64,000 nucleotides of DNA. It comes from Streptomyces sp. 1222.5. GTDB taxonomy: Bacteria > Actinomycetota > Actinomycetes > Streptomycetales > Streptomycetaceae. A program made the translations under genes and the position numbers. Shown piece by piece: positions 62,212-64,000 of the stretch; positions within the stretch are counted from its first letter, which is position 1, and each line of letters begins with the position of its first letter. The DNA lies in NCBI RefSeq assembly GCF_900105245.1, contig NZ_FNSZ01000001.1, forward strand, positions 7,810,001 to 7,874,000, written 5' to 3'. Below the pieces are notes generated by a model that saw only the letters and a program-made list of their open reading frames with translations, did no database searches and had not been told where the DNA came from.

Positions 62212-63645
62212 TCACAGCATGACGTGTTTCACCTGGGTGTAGTCGAGCAGGCCGGTGAGGGAGAGGTCACTGCCGTATCCGGAGTGCCGTACGCCCCCGT
62301 GCGGCATCTCGGACACCGTCGTGCCATGGGTGTTGACCCAGACGATGCCGGTGTGCAGCTCCCGGCTCGCGCGCATCGCGCGGTCGTGGTCCCGGGTCCA
62401 GACACTCGCCGCGAGCCCCTGGGGCACGCCGTTGGCCAGGCGGAGGGCCTCGGCCTCGCCGGTGAACGGCTGGACGGTGACGACCGGTCCGAACACCTCG
62501 CTGCGGACGATCTCGTCCTCCTGGCGGGCCCCGGCCACCACCGTCGGCCGGTGGAAGTAGCCGGGCCCGTCGAGGGCCGTGCCGCCCGTGACGACCTCGG
62601 CGTGGTCCGGCAGCCGCTCCAGCAGGCCCCGCACGGAGGCGAGTTGCACGGCGCCGGCCAGCGGACCGAAGTCGGCCCGCGCGTCGTCCGGGGCGCCGGG
62701 CACCCGCTGGGCGGCCCGGCGGGCGAAGGCGTCCAGGAAGGTGTCGTGGATCCGCTCGTGGACCAGAATCCTGGTGGCGGCCGTGCAGTCCTGCCCCGCG
62801 TTGTAGAAGGCCAGTGACGACAACTGTTCCGCCGCGTCGTCGAGATCGGCGTCCTCGTGGATCAGGACCGGCGCGTTGCCGCCGAGTTCGAGGTGCAGCC
62901 GTTTGAGGTCGGCCGCCGCCGCGGCGGCGATCTCCTGTCCGGCGCGGACGCTGCCGGTGACGGCCACGAGCCGCACGTACCGGTGGGCGACGAGGGCGCG
63001 CCCGGTGTCCCGGTCGCCGCAGACGACGTTGAGCACGCCGGGCGGCAGGTGCTCGGCGGCCAGCCGGGCGAGGAGCACGGCCGAGGACGGTGTGGTGTCG
63101 GAGGGCTTCAGCACGACGGTGTTGCCGGCGGCGAGCGCGGGCGCGACCTTCCACACCGCCATCATCAACGGGTAGTTCCACGGGGTGATCTGGGCGCAGA
63201 CCCCGACCGGTTCGCGGCGCAGCAGTGAGGTGCGGCCCGGGGTGTACTCGGCGGCCGCGGCGCCCGGCAGGTTCCGGGCGGCTCCCGCGAAGTACCGCAG
63301 CACGTCGGTGATCGCGGGCAGTTCGTCCGCCAGGAACAGGGCGCGTGGCTTGCCCGTGTCGGTCACCTCCGCGTCGGCCACGGCCGCGGCCCGACGCTCC
63401 AGGGCGTCGGCGATGCGCAGCAGGGCGGTCTGCCGCTGCGCGGGCGTCGTCGACGACCAGCCGGGGAAGGCCTCCTGAGCGGCCCGGCAGGCCTCGTCGA
63501 CGTCCTCGCGCCCGGACAGCGGGGCCGTCCCGTGCAGGCGCCCGGTGGCCGGGTCGACCAGCCGCAGGGTGGCCCCGGAGGCGGCCGGCACCTCCTTGCC
63601 GCCGATGTGGTTGAGCACGGTCGTGAGGTGTTCGGGGTCAGCCAC
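62212..63645 (-). CDS. NAD-dependent aldehyde dehydrogenase, gamma-aminobutyraldehyde dehydrogenase type
   Basis: 477 residues from GTG 63645. It has the ALDH fold with TPWNYPLMMAVWKVAPALAA, LELGGNAPVLIHEDADLDDA (catalytic Glu), NAGQDCTAATRILVHERIHD (catalytic Cys) and FGPVVTVQPFTGEAEALRLAN. The closest recognisable group is the gamma-aminobutyraldehyde or aminoaldehyde dehydrogenases (PatD-like). Its start overlaps the stop of the amine oxidase gene, which supports a polyamine or diamine degradation pathway: amine to aminoaldehyde to gamma-aminobutyrate. Confidence 0.9.
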   Translation of the reverse strand: MADPEHLTTVLNHIGGKEVPAASGATLRLVDPATGRLHGTAPLSGREDVDEACRAAQEAFPGWSSTTPAQRQTALLRIADALERRAAAVADAEVTDTGKPRALFLADELPAITDVLRYFAGAARNLPGAAAAEYTPGRTSLLRREPVGVCAQITPWNYPLMMAVWKVAPALAAGNTVVLKPSDTTPSSAVLLARLAAEHLPPGVLNVVCGDRDTGRALVAHRYVRLVAVTGSVRAGQEIAAAAAADLKRLHLELGGNAPVLIHEDADLDDAAEQLSSLAFYNAGQDCTAATRILVHERIHDTFLDAFARRAAQRVPGAPDDARADFGPLAGAVQLASVRGLLERLPDHAEVVTGGTALDGPGYFHRPTVVAGARQEDEIVRSEVFGPVVTVQPFTGEAEALRLANGVPQGLAASVWTRDHDRAMRASRELHTGIVWVNTHGTTVSEMPHGGVRHSGYGSDLSLTGLLDYTQVKHVML

Positions 63646-64000
63646 GGCGCAGTGCCTCCTCGGCGGCGGCGCGCCCGGTGCGGACGGCGCCCTCCATGTA
63701 TCCGGCGACCCAGTGGTCCGAGCCGCAGACGTAGAACGGGGGTTCGTGGCGGCCGTGCAGCGGGCCGACCGCCATGACCTCGCCCGGCGGCCACTGGGTG
63801 ACGTAGCCCCGGGTCCACGGGTCGGTGCCCCACAGCCGCAGATGGCAGGCCGTCGGCCGCAGCGCCTCGTCGCCGAACATGCCGGCGATCTCGGCGAGCA
63901 GCTCGGGCGTGCGCAGAGCGGGCGGGGTGCCGAGCAGGACGCCGTACCGCTCGGGCGGGATCAGCGCCGACAGCACGCCCTCGTTCTGCGGCCAGGTGCT
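63638..64000 (-). CDS. Flavin amine oxidase, C-terminal part (runs off window)
   Basis: The last ~120 codons are seen. The end of a flavin monoamine-oxidase fold is recognisable: RLWGTDPWTRGYVTQWPPGE, VGPLHGRHEPPFYVCGSDHW and AGYMEGAVRTGRAAAEEALR, which form the C-terminal FAD-binding part. The gene continues beyond 64000. Its partner is the overlapping aldehyde dehydrogenase, so putrescine or another diamine is the probable substrate. The FAD Rossmann domain is outside the window, so the family call is based on the C-terminus and context. Confidence 0.82.
   Translation of the reverse strand, partial: STWPQNEGVLSALIPPERYGVLLGTPPALRTPELLAEIAGMFGDEALRPTACHLRLWGTDPWTRGYVTQWPPGEVMAVGPLHGRHEPPFYVCGSDHWVAGYMEGAVRTGRAAAEEALRRG

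Overview
The window is high-GC actinobacterial DNA and is almost certainly from a Streptomyces chromosome. Supporting signs are the very strong G/C preference at third codon positions, GTG starts and ATGA/GTGA gene overlaps, a WhiB-family protein, several SigB-type sigma factors and RsbW-like ATPases, secreted glycosidases, and small proteins known mainly from streptomycetes. I see no tRNA, rRNA, CRISPR array, insertion sequence or prophage. The window starts and ends inside genes.

Layout. 1-4.7 kb: the 5' part of a TPR-like protein gene with a repeated operator, an AIM24-family gene, then a three-gene operon of PAS-GAF-PP2C phosphatase, cobalamin-binding protein with the W-x9-EH photoreceptor signature, and STAS anti-anti-sigma factor. 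4.7-8 kb: a secreted serine hydrolase and a secreted thermolysin-type protease. 8-14.8 kb: a glycan locus with a ROK regulator, GH27, GH95 and an SGNH esterase. 14.8-18.3 kb: a translationally coupled signalling operon of receiver-thioredoxin reductase-like fusion, cyclic-nucleotide-domain histidine kinase and UBP zinc finger. 18.4-25.4 kb: housekeeping and accessory genes (VOC, USP, DUF4032, metallo-beta-lactamase fold, AlkB, TetR plus flavoprotein, DUF488). 25.6-30.4 kb: a secreted M1 peptidase, a lipoprotein L,D-transpeptidase and a two-component system. 30.5-34.5 kb: WhiB-like, LysG/LysE, an MFS exporter and a single-domain cyclic-nucleotide-binding protein. 34.8-43.6 kb: an RsbW-like ATPase, a SigB-type sigma factor, FUSC membrane protein, type II NADH dehydrogenase, a second RsbW-like ATPase and an acyl-CoA ligase. 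43.6-55.5 kb: a YbdK-type ligase and a complete GlgE alpha-glucan cluster (GlgE, TreS, maltokinase, GlgB on the minus strand; a degenerate ATPase and GlgX divergently). 55.5-64 kb: a double VOC protein, ANTAR protein, second SigB-type sigma factor, MarR with a drug-type ABC exporter, a solitary HemC paralogue, and a diamine-catabolism pair cut by the window edge.

Two themes run through the region. One is stress and partner-switch signalling: one PP2C phosphatase, one STAS protein, two intact and one degenerate HATPase proteins, two closely related sigma factors and an ANTAR protein. The other is storage glucan and trehalose metabolism with secreted polysaccharide degradation. The first operon looks like a light- or B12-responsive input into partner switching and is the most interesting candidate here. 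Several regulatory genes also appear to be transcribed as leaderless mRNAs, with a TAnnnT -10 box 6-8 nt before the start codon.
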